DNA of 64,000 nt. Source: Sva-07 sp963716235. Lineage in GTDB: Bacteria > Actinomycetota > Acidimicrobiia > Acidimicrobiales > Ilumatobacteraceae. Position 1 is the first letter of the stretch. Each line of letters starts with the position of its first letter. The stretch covers positions 1-64,000 of the forward strand of contig CAVQTE010000029.1 of NCBI GenBank assembly GCA_963716235.1, in the 5' to 3' direction. The position numbers were made by a program, and so were the translations under genes. Positions 34,530 to 43,990 of the stretch are shown here, in pieces. Under the pieces are notes generated by a model. The model ran no database searches. It had not been told where the DNA came from and saw nothing but the letters and a program-made list of their open reading frames with translations.

Positions 34530-34589
34530 TCGCGGTCAGACCGGGTGGCGCTGAGCGCTCGGCGAGATAGGGTCTGGGATCCACACCAC

Positions 34590-34678
34590 GTCGGAGTGGC
34601 GGAATGGCAGACGCGCTAGCTTGAGGTGCTAGTGCCCTACTAATGGGCGTGGGGGTTCAAGTCCCCCCTCCGACACCA
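34590..34678 (+). tRNA. tRNA-Leu (anticodon GAG)
   Basis: An 89-base class II tRNA with encoded CCA. Acceptor arms GTCGGAG (34590-34596) and CTCCGAC (34668-34674) pair perfectly. The anticodon stem CTAGC/GCTAG encloses the loop TTGAGGT, giving anticodon GAG. The long variable arm and the T arm GGGGGTTCAAGTCCCCC follow. It lies 60 bases after secG. Its 3' end is the probable source of the repeats at 34777 and at 44-46 kb. Confidence 0.95.
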
Positions 34679-34801
34679 GCAAACGCCGTTCTCGTGAACT
34701 CGTTGGGGAATAGTTCGGCAACGAGTTCACGAGTTTGCGGCGCGGCTGATCGGTACGTGAATCGGCCGACATGGTCCTCCGACGCCAGCAAATGCCGTTC
34801 T
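34668..34801 (+). repeat. Direct repeat of the tRNA-Leu 3' end (34668-34692 and 34777-34801)
   Basis: The last bases of tRNA-Leu plus its flank, 25 bp at 34668-34692, recur at 34777-34801 with two mismatches (23 of 25 identical). The copies start 109 bp apart. Duplication of a tRNA 3' end in direct orientation is the mark left by a site-specific integrase; the short distance suggests a remnant after loss of the element, or a tandem att site. Confidence 0.7.
34691..34733. terminator. 15-bp inverted repeat after tRNA-Leu
   Basis: CTCGTGAACTCGTTG (34691-34705) is perfectly complementary to CAACGAGTTCACGAG (34719-34733), with a 13-base loop. It begins 12 bases after the tRNA CCA. It can serve as the tRNA terminator. 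A diverged copy of the whole stretch lies at 44840-44888, so it may instead, or also, be part of an integrase attachment site. Confidence 0.6.
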
Positions 34802-34943
34802 ACTGAACGGGTACGACGCGAAGACGCGTACGTGACTCTTGCGTCGTGTTGACGGCGGCGCGAGGTTGATCGCAGACGGTTCAGGCGGATTCCCGCACCA
34901 GCTTCCCGTGCCCGTTCGACCGAGTCGAAGTTGGAACCCCAGG

Positions 34944-36227
34944 TCACCGGCGTCGAGCCGGGGCAGCGAATGTGCTGTGTCGGCTGCGGGGAGCCGGCCC
35001 GTCGGGCTGGTGTTGCTCGCTCTCGACGTAACGTCGACCGCCCGGACGCGCGGTGATGCCATGGAGCACCACGCTGAGCAGCACCGTCAGAACCACGGTG
35101 GCGACGGCTTGGTTGACTTCGGGCAAGGTCTCTCCCAGCTCCTCGATGGCAAGCAGAGCGAACACGACCGAGGCGAGTCCGCGCGGGCCGAACCACCCGA
35201 TGAACGCGATGCTGGGTCGGTCAAGTCCCGACCGCACGAGGCTGAGCGCAACCGGGAGCATCCGGATGATCGTCAGACTGGCGAACGCGTACAGCACGGT
35301 TCGCCAATCGAGATGCTCGAACGCCAGCGGGACGAGGATGGCACCGAACAGGAACCAGACGACGAGCGCGAGGAGTTCACCGCCGAGTTCGGGAAGCTCA
35401 GTAGCCGTCTCGAGGTCGACGACCTTGCGATCGAGCAGCGCCCCGAACGCGATGCCGGCGACGAACGCGGCGATGAATCCGTTGGCGTCGAATGCCAGCG
35501 CCACAGCGAACGCCGCGATGGCGATCGCGAGGGTGGCCAACCTCCTACCGCCGATCTCGATCCAGTTGTGGCGGGCTGCGGCGGAGATGAGCATCGCCCC
35601 GACGATCCCGAGGGCGATGCCGACGATGACGCCGCCGCCGAGCTCGCGAAGTGCCGTCCCGGCTTCGAATGACTCGCTCTCGCTCACGATGCCGAGTTGG
35701 CTGGCGGCCACGGCCAGCATGAACACGACGATCGGTGTCGCGATGCCGTCGTTGAGGCCACTCTCGACGTTGAGTGCGCGCCGGGGGCGCAGCGGGATGC
35801 GTTCGTCGTTGATCACCGCCACGCTGAGCGCGGCATCTGTCGGCGCCAGCGACGCACCGACGAAGCCGGCCAGCGCCCACGGGAGGCCACCGAGTACCCA
35901 TCCCGCCAGCACGCTGCCGAGGATCACCGAGAGCAGGAGGCCGACACCGAGTAGCCGCACGGGGATCGCCAGGTCGCGCCTGAGCTCGGCAACGTTCACC
36001 CTCGATGCATCTGAGAAGAGCACGAGCGCCAGCGTGACCTCGGCAATCACGTGGACCGAGGCGGTGTCGACGTCGACGGTCAGTGGCCCCCAGTCGGGGT
36101 TCGCCAACACGTATCCGGCGGCGGCGAATACGAACGGGCCGGTGATGTCGTGCCGCGCCAAGGCGCCTGAGACGATCGACCATCCGAGCACCAGGAGCGC
36201 GAGAACGGCAATTGCCGACTCGGTCAT
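34944..36227 (-). CDS. Cation:proton antiporter, CPA1 (Na+/H+) family
   Basis: A 427-residue membrane protein with about twelve hydrophobic helices. Family motifs include the paired half FVGASLAPTDAALSVAVI (with the Thr-Asp at the ion site), RRALNVESGLNDGIATPIVV (with the Asn-Asp at the ion site) and FIGWFGPRGLASVVFALL, which carries the conserved GPRG Arg. These support exchange of Na+ or K+ for protons and thus a role in pH or salt balance. No regulatory TrkA domain is attached; the last 40 residues are polar. It stands alone between tRNA-Leu and the sulfatase operon, reading toward the tRNA. Confidence 0.87.
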   Translation of the reverse strand: MTESAIAVLALLVLGWSIVSGALARHDITGPFVFAAAGYVLANPDWGPLTVDVDTASVHVIAEVTLALVLFSDASRVNVAELRRDLAIPVRLLGVGLLLSVILGSVLAGWVLGGLPWALAGFVGASLAPTDAALSVAVINDERIPLRPRRALNVESGLNDGIATPIVVFMLAVAASQLGIVSESESFEAGTALRELGGGVIVGIALGIVGAMLISAAARHNWIEIGGRRLATLAIAIAAFAVALAFDANGFIAAFVAGIAFGALLDRKVVDLETATELPELGGELLALVVWFLFGAILVPLAFEHLDWRTVLYAFASLTIIRMLPVALSLVRSGLDRPSIAFIGWFGPRGLASVVFALLAIEELGETLPEVNQAVATVVLTVLLSVVLHGITARPGGRRYVESEQHQPDGPAPRSRHSTFAAPARRR

Positions 36228-36293
36228 GATGTCATCAACGTGCCATGCGGTCGGTACCAGGTCGGTGTCATGGAATTCGGTCTGCTCTCGACC

Positions 36294-38649
36294 TCAGTCG
36301 AGGAGGAACCAGCCTCGCACTTGGGCTTCGTGGTCGATGTACCGTTCGCCGGACACGTCGACGACGACCTTGTCGATCGTCCCGCCGGTGAACTCGAACG
36401 GCGCGGTGTAGGCAGGTGTCACCGGTGAAGCGTCGTCGCGGCCGACGCAGATGCCGTCGCCGACCGGGCAGAACCATCCGGGCTGCGTGATGAGTTCGCC
36501 ACCGCCGACTGCCTCGTCGTCGATGTAGAGCGTGAGCGTGCCCTTGGCTCCCGGCATGGCCGGATCATCGCTCCGACCGGTCATCTCGAACTCTGCGGAC
36601 AGCACGTGCGCTCCCGGTTTCGAGGTCGCGATCGGACTCGATCGTCTCGAGGGTCGAGCCGACCCAGTTGTACGCATAGGTGAGTCGCCGGTTCTGCACG
36701 TACAGGCTGTGACCACCACTCACTCCGCCCTGTGCGTACACCACCCCTTCAGCATCGTCGGCGTCGACGTGCACGCCCGCGGCGATCGTGTACGAGCGGC
36801 CGGCGGTCTGGACACCGGACTGTTCCGGCACCGCGGCGCAGTCGGGGTAGTAGATGTAGCGGTCGCGGTCGGGCGCTCCGCTGGGTCGGTCGGAGGTCGT
36901 GAGTTCGAGTGCGGTGCGGTCGTCGAGCGGGAGTGCCTGGTACTGGTCGGCGAGTTCGAACCAGCGTGCGATCAGTCTCGTCAGTCGGTCGGGCTCCTGA
37001 TCGGCGAGGTTGGTCGACTGCGAACGGTCGACAGCGACGTGGTAGAGCTCCCAGACGTCGTCGTCGAAGTGGCCCCACCCGCTGAGCGGTGGATGCAGCG
37101 TGCATGCCAGCCAACCGTCTTCGTAGATCGCCCGTTGGCCCAGCATGGCGTAGAACTGCGTGTTCTTGCCGGGTGCGGCCGGGTCGGTGAGGGTGGCGGC
37201 GAAGCTCTCCCCTTCGATCGGGCTCTGGGCGAACCCGTTCAGTTGTTCGGGCGGGGTGACGCCGAGCAGGTCGTAGATCGTCGGGACGAGGTCGACGGCA
37301 TGGATGTACTGATCCCGCACGGCGTCCTGTGCGGCGACCTTGGCCGGCCACGCGACGAGGCACATGTCGGCGATGCCGCCTTCGAAACCGGCCCACCGCT
37401 TCCAGTAGGGGAACGGCGTGTCGAATGCCCAGGCCCAACCGGTGTTGTAATGGTTGTAGCTCTCGGTGCCGCCGAGTTCGTCGATGCGCTCCAGCGACAT
37501 CTCGGGTGGCGTGGGTACGCCGTTGAAGAAACGCATCTCGTTGAAGGTGCCATTCGGTCCGCCCTCGCCACTCGCGCCGTTGTCGGACACGACCACGATG
37601 ATCGTGTTGTCGAGTTCGCCTGACTGCTCGAGGAAGTCGATGACCCGAGCGACCTGGGAGTCGGTGTACTCGACGTAGCCGGCGAACACCTCGGCCATTC
37701 GGATGAAGAGACGCCGTTCGTCGTCGGACAACGAATCCCACGGGCGAACCGTGTCGAGCATCGGCCACGGCTGCCCGTTCGGACCGGTGGTCGCGGGTTC
37801 ACCGTGCGGATTGATCCCGGACAGCTCGGTGTCGGGCGGCAGGAGCCCGAGTTCCTTCTGGCGTGCGAGGATCTGGTCGCGGATCGCCTCGTAGCCGTCG
37901 TCGAACACGCCGTGGTACTTGTCGGCCCACTCCTTGAACACGTGGTGGGGGGCGTGGGCCGCGTCGAGGGAGAAGTACATGAAGAACGGCTTGTCGGGAT
38001 CGATCACCTTCGCGTCGCGGATGAACCGGATCGCCTGGTCCGACAGGTCGGCAGCGATGTGGTAGCCCTCCTCCGGCGTGGCGGGCGCGTCGATCGGGTG
38101 GTTGTCGTGCACCAGGTCCGGATACCAGCAGCTCGACTCCCCACCGAGGAAGCCGTAGAACCGTTCGAATCCCCGACCCAGCGGCCAGCGCTTCTTCCAG
38201 GCGGCCATTCCCGTCTCTTCACCGGGTGTCAGGTGCCACTTGCCGACGCAGTAGGTGTTGTAGCCGTGCTCGACGAGGACTTCGGAGATGAACCCGTTCT
38301 CGAACGGGATGCGCGTCGAGATGCCCGGGAATCCGGCGCTCAACTCGGCGATCGTCGCCATGCCGTTGGAGGTCGCGTTCCGGCCGGTCAGGATCGAGGC
38401 GCGGGTGGGCGAGCACAGTGCGGTGGTGTGGAAGTTCGAGTACCGAACACCCATGTCGGCGATCCGTGTCATCGTCGGCGTCTGAACGGGTCCGCCGAAG
38501 CAGTCCATCGTTCCGAATCCGATGTCGTCCCACACGATGAACAGCACGTTCGGCGCGCCCTGCGGGGCTTTCGGCGCCAGGAACGGCGCCCAGTCCGGGG
38601 TCGAGTCACGTACGTCGAGCGCGATCTTCCCTGCGAATTCCTTGGTCAT
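36294..38649 (-). CDS. Arylsulfatase (type I sulfatase), one frameshift near the C-terminus
   Basis: Hydrolyses sulphate esters. The N-terminus has APNVLFIVWDDIGFGTMDCFG with the metal-binding Asp pair, and the formylglycine motif LCSPTRASILTGR with the modifiable Cys 79. Further motifs are VGKWHLTPGEE, FFMYFSLDAAHAPHH, TIIVVVSDNGASGEGG (metal site) and WAGFEGGIADMCLVAWP. There is no signal peptide, so it may be cytoplasmic. An extra A at the AAA run 36618-36620 breaks the frame; beyond it VLSAEFEMTGRSDDPAMPG to YIDHEAQVRGWFLLD completes a C-terminal beta domain, giving about 784 residues. The formylglycine-generating enzyme it needs is not in the window. It is the last gene of a three-gene minus-strand set. 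Confidence 0.9.
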
Positions 38650-38814
38650 GAATGCCCTCGAGTCGTGGTGGGGTGTGCGGGTGCGGACCGTCTCTCGCGA
38701 TCACCGTCGCTCCATCGCCACTGTAGGTCGATCGCCCATCTCGGACGATTCCTTCCTCGGGACCACCTCCAGCGCGGGCGATCCGGCGGGTCACCCGCGC
38801 CGGGCAGAGTGCGG

Positions 38815-39765
38815 TCAGCCGACCGGTTCCACCTCGGGGAACGTCCACGTACCGTCGAGGATTTGGGGGCGCGGTCGGTACAACCGGACGGTGTAGTTCC
38901 AGCCGTCCATGAGGTCGAGGCAGTTCGGGCGGCCATCGCCGCAGCCTCCCAGGTGAACGATCGTCGATCCGTCCGTTGCGCGTTCGGCGGTGAACTGGTT
39001 GATGCTGCAGCGCTTGGCCGGGTCTGCGTCGAAGAATCCTCGAGCGTTGTAGATCGAGATCGACCAGAATCCGTCGACCGGCACGTCCCGCACGATGATG
39101 CGGTACTCGCCGACCGGCAGTCCTGGCTCCACGGTGACGTAGGAGGCTTCCTCCTCGGGAAGCCCGCCCCAGCCGATCGCCGTGCCGATGAGGTGCCGGA
39201 TCGGATCGACGTGGTCGCGGGATCCGAACATTCGACGCGTGTCGGGAACTGTTCGTCCGAGTTCGACCAGAGCGTTGCGGACGGCGTCGAAGGACTCCGT
39301 GTCGTAGTCGGGAATCTGCAGTGGCTCGGCTGATCCTGCAACGAGTCCCAGGCCGTCTTGGACAGCGTTCGCCGCGGCCACGTCGTCCGGATGGTGGGGG
39401 TCTGCGACGACACGCATCGCCAACAGCACGTAACGGGTGTCGAAGTCCGCGATCGAGAGCTCGTGTTCGCCGTGATCGTGGATGACCCGGTTGATGTAGT
39501 GGTCCTGGTTCACCACCATCAGCGACGCGTACCGGCCGCCGCTCTCGGGCATCGTGACGGTCGCTCCGGCAGCGAGATCGACGACGGCGAAGCTGTAGAG
39601 CGTGTCGCGATTCATGCGGACGACCGTCTGTTGATCGAGCGGCGTCGGCCCACGGTGGTGCTGCCACCGGTTGACACCACCGGCAGCCGCCATCAGGTCG
39701 GCCATCATGCGGTTCGACTCGGCGCGAACGAAAGTCTCGACGCTTACGTTCACCTTGTCGGGCAC
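38815..39765 (-). CDS. DUF1254/DUF1214-type protein
   Basis: A 316-residue protein in the DUF1254/DUF1214 family, whose biochemical function is unknown. Visible motifs are VVRMNRDTLYSFAVVDLAAG, MPESGGRYASLMVVNQDHYI, TRYVLLAMRVVADPHHPDD in the first part, and the DUF1214 core VPVDGFWSISIYNARGFF followed by STIVHLGG and NYTVRLYRPRPQIL. The start is set at GTG 39765, which gives a start at PDKVNVSVETFVRAE and leaves 7 bases after the preceding gene. The family is often linked with secreted or surface substrates; beside a sulfatase it may help with the same compound, which is inference. Confidence 0.75.
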   Translation of the reverse strand: MPDKVNVSVETFVRAESNRMMADLMAAAGGVNRWQHHRGPTPLDQQTVVRMNRDTLYSFAVVDLAAGATVTMPESGGRYASLMVVNQDHYINRVIHDHGEHELSIADFDTRYVLLAMRVVADPHHPDDVAAANAVQDGLGLVAGSAEPLQIPDYDTESFDAVRNALVELGRTVPDTRRMFGSRDHVDPIRHLIGTAIGWGGLPEEEASYVTVEPGLPVGEYRIIVRDVPVDGFWSISIYNARGFFDADPAKRCSINQFTAERATDGSTIVHLGGCGDGRPNCLDLMDGWNYTVRLYRPRPQILDGTWTFPEVEPVG

Positions 39766-39772
39766 ACGCTGA

Positions 39773-40441
39773 TCACTCCCACGGGTCGTAGTTGACGACG
39801 TCGTCGGTGCATCCCTGATACATGTCCTCGAGGTCATCGGCAACGATGTGCGCCAACCCCTTCGTGTCGAGCACCAGGTTTCGATCGAGTGTCTTGGCCT
39901 TGAACTGCCACCCATCGGCCAGCTGCAACCGTTGTCCGAGTTGGGGAAGGTCGTCCATGGTCAGGTCGGCGGCCTTGTGATTCGTGTAGGTCTGCATCAC
40001 CCACGTGACACCCTCGGGTGACCGCAGCAGCTGCACCGTGTTCCCCGCCAGGTACTCGTACGTCGACACGCGTCCGATCTGGCCCGGCCGATACCGCAAC
40101 GCGGCCTGTCCGCCCGCCTCCGGGGTGAAGTCCGCCGGCATCTGCATGTTCGCCATGCAGTTGAACCTCAGCCCCTGGAACTCCCGAGGTTCGCCCACCA
40201 GGGCGATCCTGAGATGGTCCATCACCCACCAGCGGCGAGGGTTCTTCCACACCGCGTCCGACCCGGTCTCTCCGGCGAGCGCGTCGACATCGATCGCATC
40301 GAACAGCTCGGGCGGGCACTGGTTGAGCCCGGTCGTGTTGTACACGAGAGCGTCGAGGTGGTCCTCCTGCTTCTTCAGCAGGAAGATCTCGCCCTGTGCG
40401 TACCCTCGGGCATCGTCCACATACGCGGATTCGTCGCTCAT
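39773..40441 (-). CDS. Conserved protein of unknown function upstream of the DUF1214 gene
   Basis: I do not recognise the family of this 222-residue protein. ATG 40441 begins MSDESAYVDDARGYAQGEIF. It is soluble, acidic and rich in aromatic residues, with segments RRWWVMDHLRIALVGEPREF, FNCMANMQMPADFTPEAGG, STYEYLAGNTVQLLRSPEG and LDTKGLAHIVADDLEDMY. No signal peptide or membrane helix is present and no nucleotide-binding motif is seen. Only 7 bases separate it from the DUF1214 gene, so the two are co-transcribed and probably act together, followed by the sulfatase 165 bases further on. Confidence 0.65.
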   Translation of the reverse strand: MSDESAYVDDARGYAQGEIFLLKKQEDHLDALVYNTTGLNQCPPELFDAIDVDALAGETGSDAVWKNPRRWWVMDHLRIALVGEPREFQGLRFNCMANMQMPADFTPEAGGQAALRYRPGQIGRVSTYEYLAGNTVQLLRSPEGVTWVMQTYTNHKAADLTMDDLPQLGQRLQLADGWQFKAKTLDRNLVLDTKGLAHIVADDLEDMYQGCTDDVVNYDPWE

Positions 40442-40603
40442 TGTGCTGTCGTCCTGACTGCGTGCCGACGAACCGGTTGTCCGTCGAAGCCTGTCGAGAG
40501 TATGCCTCGATCGTCTCTCCGTGGCGGCGCCGGAGCGCCATCGGCTGTGGACGATTCGGCGTGGAGGTGTACGACGCCGACCGTGGAGGCCGGCGCGCAC
40601 GCA

Positions 40604-41281
40604 TCACTCGTCGCGCATCCGACGTCGAAGCAGTACGAGGATGCTCGACGCTGCAACCCAGATCGGCATGAGCATCGCGACTCCCTCGAACCTCGTGGCG
40701 GCGAGCAGCAGCACAACAGCGACAGCGAAGCTGACGGCAACGAACCAACGCGGGAACAGACCGGATCGCTTGGCCCGGGTGGCACTGACCGCGATGAACA
40801 CCGCCGCAGAGCGCAGCCCGACCATCTGAGAAAGTGCCGTTCCCAGCGCCAACATCGCTCGTGCCGCCGCGATGTCGACCGTTTCGTCCTCGGCGGAGTC
40901 GACCATCCACACCATGGCGAGCTCGACGGCGGCGATCAGGAACAGCGCGGCGACGAAGAGCGATCCGGCCATCAGGTGGACGGTGGACAGGAGCGTGTTC
41001 TCGCGACCGCGGGTACCCACATAGCGGGCTCGGAGCGCCGCCATGAACCACACGAATGCGATGCCGGCAAACGGTACGACGTACAACCCGGCGATCAGCG
41101 AAGCCCGTCGACTCCCCGGATCGCTGAAGTAGTCGATCAACTCCTGATCTGTTGCGCTGAGCGGAGGACGCTGGCGGAGCAGCACCCAGCCCGCGGCGAA
41201 CAGCACCGCGAAGACGAGACCAGCGACGGCTGCCGGGGACCCCCGGCTCTCGGGAGGCTGCTCGAACTCGTTCGCCATCAT
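40604..41281 (-). CDS. Multi-pass membrane protein, unknown function
   Basis: A 225-residue protein with about six hydrophobic segments: AAVAGLVFAVLFAAGWVLL, ASLIAGLYVVPFAGIAFVWF, HLMAGSLFVAALFLIAAVEL, an ATALSQ-like stretch around residues 150-170, FVAVSFAVAVVLLLAATRF and VAMLMPIWVAASSILVLLRR. A loop after helix 1 reads LSATDQELIDYFSDPGSRR. I do not know a function. The ATG at 41281 has AGGAGAGG about 9 bases before it; an ATG at 41308 is also possible. It lies 46 bases downstream of the DUF389 gene and could share its transcript. Confidence 0.6.
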   Translation of the reverse strand: MMANEFEQPPESRGSPAAVAGLVFAVLFAAGWVLLRQRPPLSATDQELIDYFSDPGSRRASLIAGLYVVPFAGIAFVWFMAALRARYVGTRGRENTLLSTVHLMAGSLFVAALFLIAAVELAMVWMVDSAEDETVDIAAARAMLALGTALSQMVGLRSAAVFIAVSATRAKRSGLFPRWFVAVSFAVAVVLLLAATRFEGVAMLMPIWVAASSILVLLRRRMRDE

Positions 41282-41327
41282 GGCTTCACCCTCTCCTGTG
41301 GACCCCACCCAGCCGACACCGTGACCT

Positions 41328-42260
41328 TCATGTGGTCTCGTTCGCCGTGGATGCGATCCGCCTTCCGCGTCGCCGACGGCCGCGCTGTTGCGCCCACAGT
41401 GTTGCTGTGCTGGCGAGGATGATCAGCACGACGTTGGTGACGAGGACGAGCAGCGCTCCCCACATGGGCTCGTCGCGACCGAGTGCGATTGCGGCGCCCA
41501 CGTAGGCGGCTGCCGGGATGGTCGTGACGGAGATGGCGACACCGACGGCACCGGAACCGGGGCGCTCGAACGCGACCATCGCGGCCATGCCGGCGGCGAG
41601 GGCGACCATGATGCTGCCCGGACCGAGCTTGGTGAGTGAGGGCCCGAGAACGGTCTCGGCAAGTACGAGGTCCTCGGGGACGCGGTTGAAGATGCGCAGG
41701 AGTGCGGTGGCCACACACGAGGCCATCGCGCCGATGGCGAGGCCGATCGCGAGTGCACGAGTTCCGCGCGCGGTGAGCCACCACCGCCGTTCGACGATCC
41801 CGATCGCGCTCGCGGAGATCGGCAGGAGGTCGGGGCTGAGTGCCATCGCGCCGACGACGAGGATCGACGAACCGGTCAGCACGCCGACACCTGCCACGAC
41901 TCCGGCGGCGATCATGAACAGCATGTACGCGATACGGACCTGTGCGTTGTCGTCTGCTCTGCTGACGACCTCCGCCCACACCTGCGAGTCAGGATCTGTG
42001 GCGGCGGGGCCCCGACGCCACCCGAACGGATGGATGCTCGGCACCCGCCAGAACGTCACGTCCTGCCACGGCAGCTCGAACGCGTCGAGCACATCGATCA
42101 CCGCATCGGCGGCGTCGGGCTCGACCTGCGCGACCACATCGACCAGACCGTCCTCGGTGGTGCCACCCGCGACGACGTGCGCCACGCCCGGTGTCGTCGC
42201 CAGCGCGTGGCGCACGCCGGCGACCCGATCCTGTGGCACGAACACGCTGAGATGGATCAC
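41328..42260 (-). CDS. DUF389 membrane protein
   Basis: A 310-residue protein. The first 85 residues (IHLSVFVPQDRVAGVRHAL, DVVAQVEPDAADAVIDVLD) form a soluble ferredoxin-like domain. The membrane part begins at VRIAYMLFMIAAGVVAGVGV and carries the family hallmark ILVVGAMALSPDLLPI and the following helices, up to a basic tail (RGRRRRGRR). DUF389 proteins are widespread, related to TIGR00341, and functionally unknown. GTG 42260 is preferred because it begins directly at the conserved IHLSVFVP; the frame is open a little further upstream. Confidence 0.75.
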   Translation of the reverse strand: MIHLSVFVPQDRVAGVRHALATTPGVAHVVAGGTTEDGLVDVVAQVEPDAADAVIDVLDAFELPWQDVTFWRVPSIHPFGWRRGPAATDPDSQVWAEVVSRADDNAQVRIAYMLFMIAAGVVAGVGVLTGSSILVVGAMALSPDLLPISASAIGIVERRWWLTARGTRALAIGLAIGAMASCVATALLRIFNRVPEDLVLAETVLGPSLTKLGPGSIMVALAAGMAAMVAFERPGSGAVGVAISVTTIPAAAYVGAAIALGRDEPMWGALLVLVTNVVLIILASTATLWAQQRGRRRRGRRIASTANETT

Positions 42261-42667
42261 GAGTGAACCTCGGACCGAACCGGTTGACGGCGGTCGATCC
42301 GGAGTTCGCATCGCAGGGCAGGGCGCCGGCGTCGAACCTGAACGTCGTGTCGACCGGTGCGTTGCGCCATCCTCATCGGATGATTCTGTCGAGATGGTCG
42401 GGAGTCAGCCAATGTGGGCGAGCCCGATGTCCCAGCCGTCTCAGGAACGGCACCCGATTCCGCCGGATGGGTGACCGACGTGTGGAGCTCGCGAAGAGCA
42501 TCACCCGAGGCGTCGGTTACGAGTGTCGTGGGTCGGTGTGTCGCCAGGCGGCCGCCGGTTCTCGTGTTCGCGTCCGGCGCGCAGGACGAGATCCCCCTTG
42601 GAAGTGAGGTGGATCGGTACTGTCGCTTCCGTGTGTCGTCGCGTCTGCTTGCTGGATCGGATGCCTG
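42261..42667. other. Intergenic gap between divergent membrane protein genes
   Basis: About 400 bases without a gene I can support. Reading all frames gives only Arg- or Ser-rich shadow peptides. I see no strong hairpin, tRNA or repeat. The promoters of the divergent DUF389 and AI-2E genes must lie here. Confidence 0.5.
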
Positions 42668-43819
42668 ATGACGTCGCCCGCCACCGCTCGGGCCGCCGCT
42701 GTGGCTGACTCCGTCCCCGACGCCGTCGCCGGCTTCATCGCGGCCGGCGCGAGGCGTGACGAATCGACGCAGGGAGAGGTTGCTCGCCGAGTCACCGGGA
42801 GCGTCGGGATCGCAGCCTGGACGTTCATCGGCATCGTGATCGTCGCTGCGATCGCCGTGCTTGCGCTCGGCCTGCTCGCCGAGGTGGTGATCCCCGTAGC
42901 GCTGGCGGCACTGCTCGCCGTCGAGTTCAAGCCTGCCGCCGACCGTCTCGTCCGCGGCGGCCGCCGTCCGGCCGTCGCGTCGGGAATCGTCCTGCTCGGG
43001 CTCATCGCGCTGGTCGCCGTCATCGCAATCGCGTGCGTTGCGGGCGTGAGCAGTCAGTCCGCCGAGATCACGTCAGCGATCGACGACGCCGTCCAAGCGA
43101 TCGCGGACGAGAGTGGCATCGACACCGCAACGATCCAGGACGTCCGTGTGGCCGTCAACGACTCGTCGGCGCTCGCTGCGCTGGGCGCTGTGACGCAGCT
43201 CGTGTCGGGTGTGAACACCCTGATCGGGCTGGCGAGCGGGTTCATGCTCGGCGCCCTGACCTTCTACTACCTGGTCAAAGACGGCACCCTGTTGCGTAGT
43301 CGCCTCCTGCAGACGGCGAACCCCGACCACACGAGCGGGCTCGACGAGTTCATCACCCAAGCGTGCAGCACCCTGCGCAGCTACGGCCGGGGGCGCACCG
43401 TGATGAGCGCCATCGTCACCAGCGTCATCGGGTTGGCAGCGATACTCATGGGCCTCCCGCTCATCCCGTCGATCCTGGTGCTCACGTTCATCGGCGGCTA
43501 CATCCCCTACATCGGCGCCTTCCTGGCCGGCGCGTACGTTGCGCTCATTGCATTTGGTGAGAACGGCATCACGGCTGCCGTGGTGATCATCATCGTGTCG
43601 CTCGCGGCCAACCTCATCCTCGAGAACTTCGTCGAGCCACGAGTGATGAGCCAGAGCCTCGACCTGCACCCCATCGTGGTGGTGGTCGTGCTCGCTCTCG
43701 GAGGTCTGCTCGGAGGCATCATCGGGCTGCTCGTCGCAGTCCCGGCAGCAGCCGTCGCGAAGGCGGCGTTCCTGCAGATCCGCCGTTCTCGATACGAAGT
43801 CGCGAACGGCACGAGCTAG
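42668..43819 (+). CDS. AI-2E family transporter (TqsA/PerM type)
   Basis: A 383-residue membrane protein. The N-terminal 55 residues are soluble. Two helices follow, then VEFKPAADRLVRGGRRPAVASG, a periplasmic-type loop around residues 135-185 rich in Ala and Asp (ITSAIDDAVQAIADESGI), and the family core LGALTFYYLVKDG, SYGRGRTVMSAIVTSVIGL, FIGGYIPYIGAFLAGAYVAL and ENFVEPRVMSQSLDLHP. The last motif is diagnostic for the AI-2E exporter family. Members export signalling molecules or act as Na+ antiporters; the substrate cannot be inferred. Just beyond its stop the accessory region begins. Confidence 0.85.
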   Translation: MTSPATARAAAVADSVPDAVAGFIAAGARRDESTQGEVARRVTGSVGIAAWTFIGIVIVAAIAVLALGLLAEVVIPVALAALLAVEFKPAADRLVRGGRRPAVASGIVLLGLIALVAVIAIACVAGVSSQSAEITSAIDDAVQAIADESGIDTATIQDVRVAVNDSSALAALGAVTQLVSGVNTLIGLASGFMLGALTFYYLVKDGTLLRSRLLQTANPDHTSGLDEFITQACSTLRSYGRGRTVMSAIVTSVIGLAAILMGLPLIPSILVLTFIGGYIPYIGAFLAGAYVALIAFGENGITAAVVIIIVSLAANLILENFVEPRVMSQSLDLHPIVVVVVLALGGLLGGIIGLLVAVPAAAVAKAAFLQIRRSRYEVANGTS

Positions 43820-43861
43820 CCGACGGCATTCCACGTATCCGCCGAGCCGGTCGGTGTCGGC

Positions 43862-43975
43862 GATCACCGCGAACGCGATCGTTCCGGCGACCGTCGAGCA
43901 CGATCTGGCGTCACTCGTCGCAACAGTCCAACGCCTGCTCCAAAACAACCACAGATCGGTCGAGTCGGCACGCTG
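43862..43975 (+). pseudogene. Decayed 3' end of a HepT-like (HEPN, DUF86) toxin gene
   Basis: Read from 43862 this frame ends with ITANAIVPATVEHDLASLVA and TVQRLLQNN, closely matching the end of the intact HepT at 45550-45879 (DTAHAIVRATVEHDLPPLVA, AVRRLLERT). Identity is evident at DNA level too. The upstream part with the RxxxxH active site is missing, so only the last 35-40 codons survive, right after the AI-2E gene. The stop at 43973 is followed 15 bases later by repeat R1, just as the intact hepT is followed by R3. This is therefore the tail of a lost cassette of the same kind. Confidence 0.65.
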
Positions 43976-43990
43976 AGGTTGTTCTGATGA

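Noticed and set aside
37804..39333. 509-codon plus-strand frame opposite sulfatase and DUF1214 genes
   Set aside because: Antisense shadow, Arg/Val/Asp-rich, no motif, while the opposite strand has well-defined domains.
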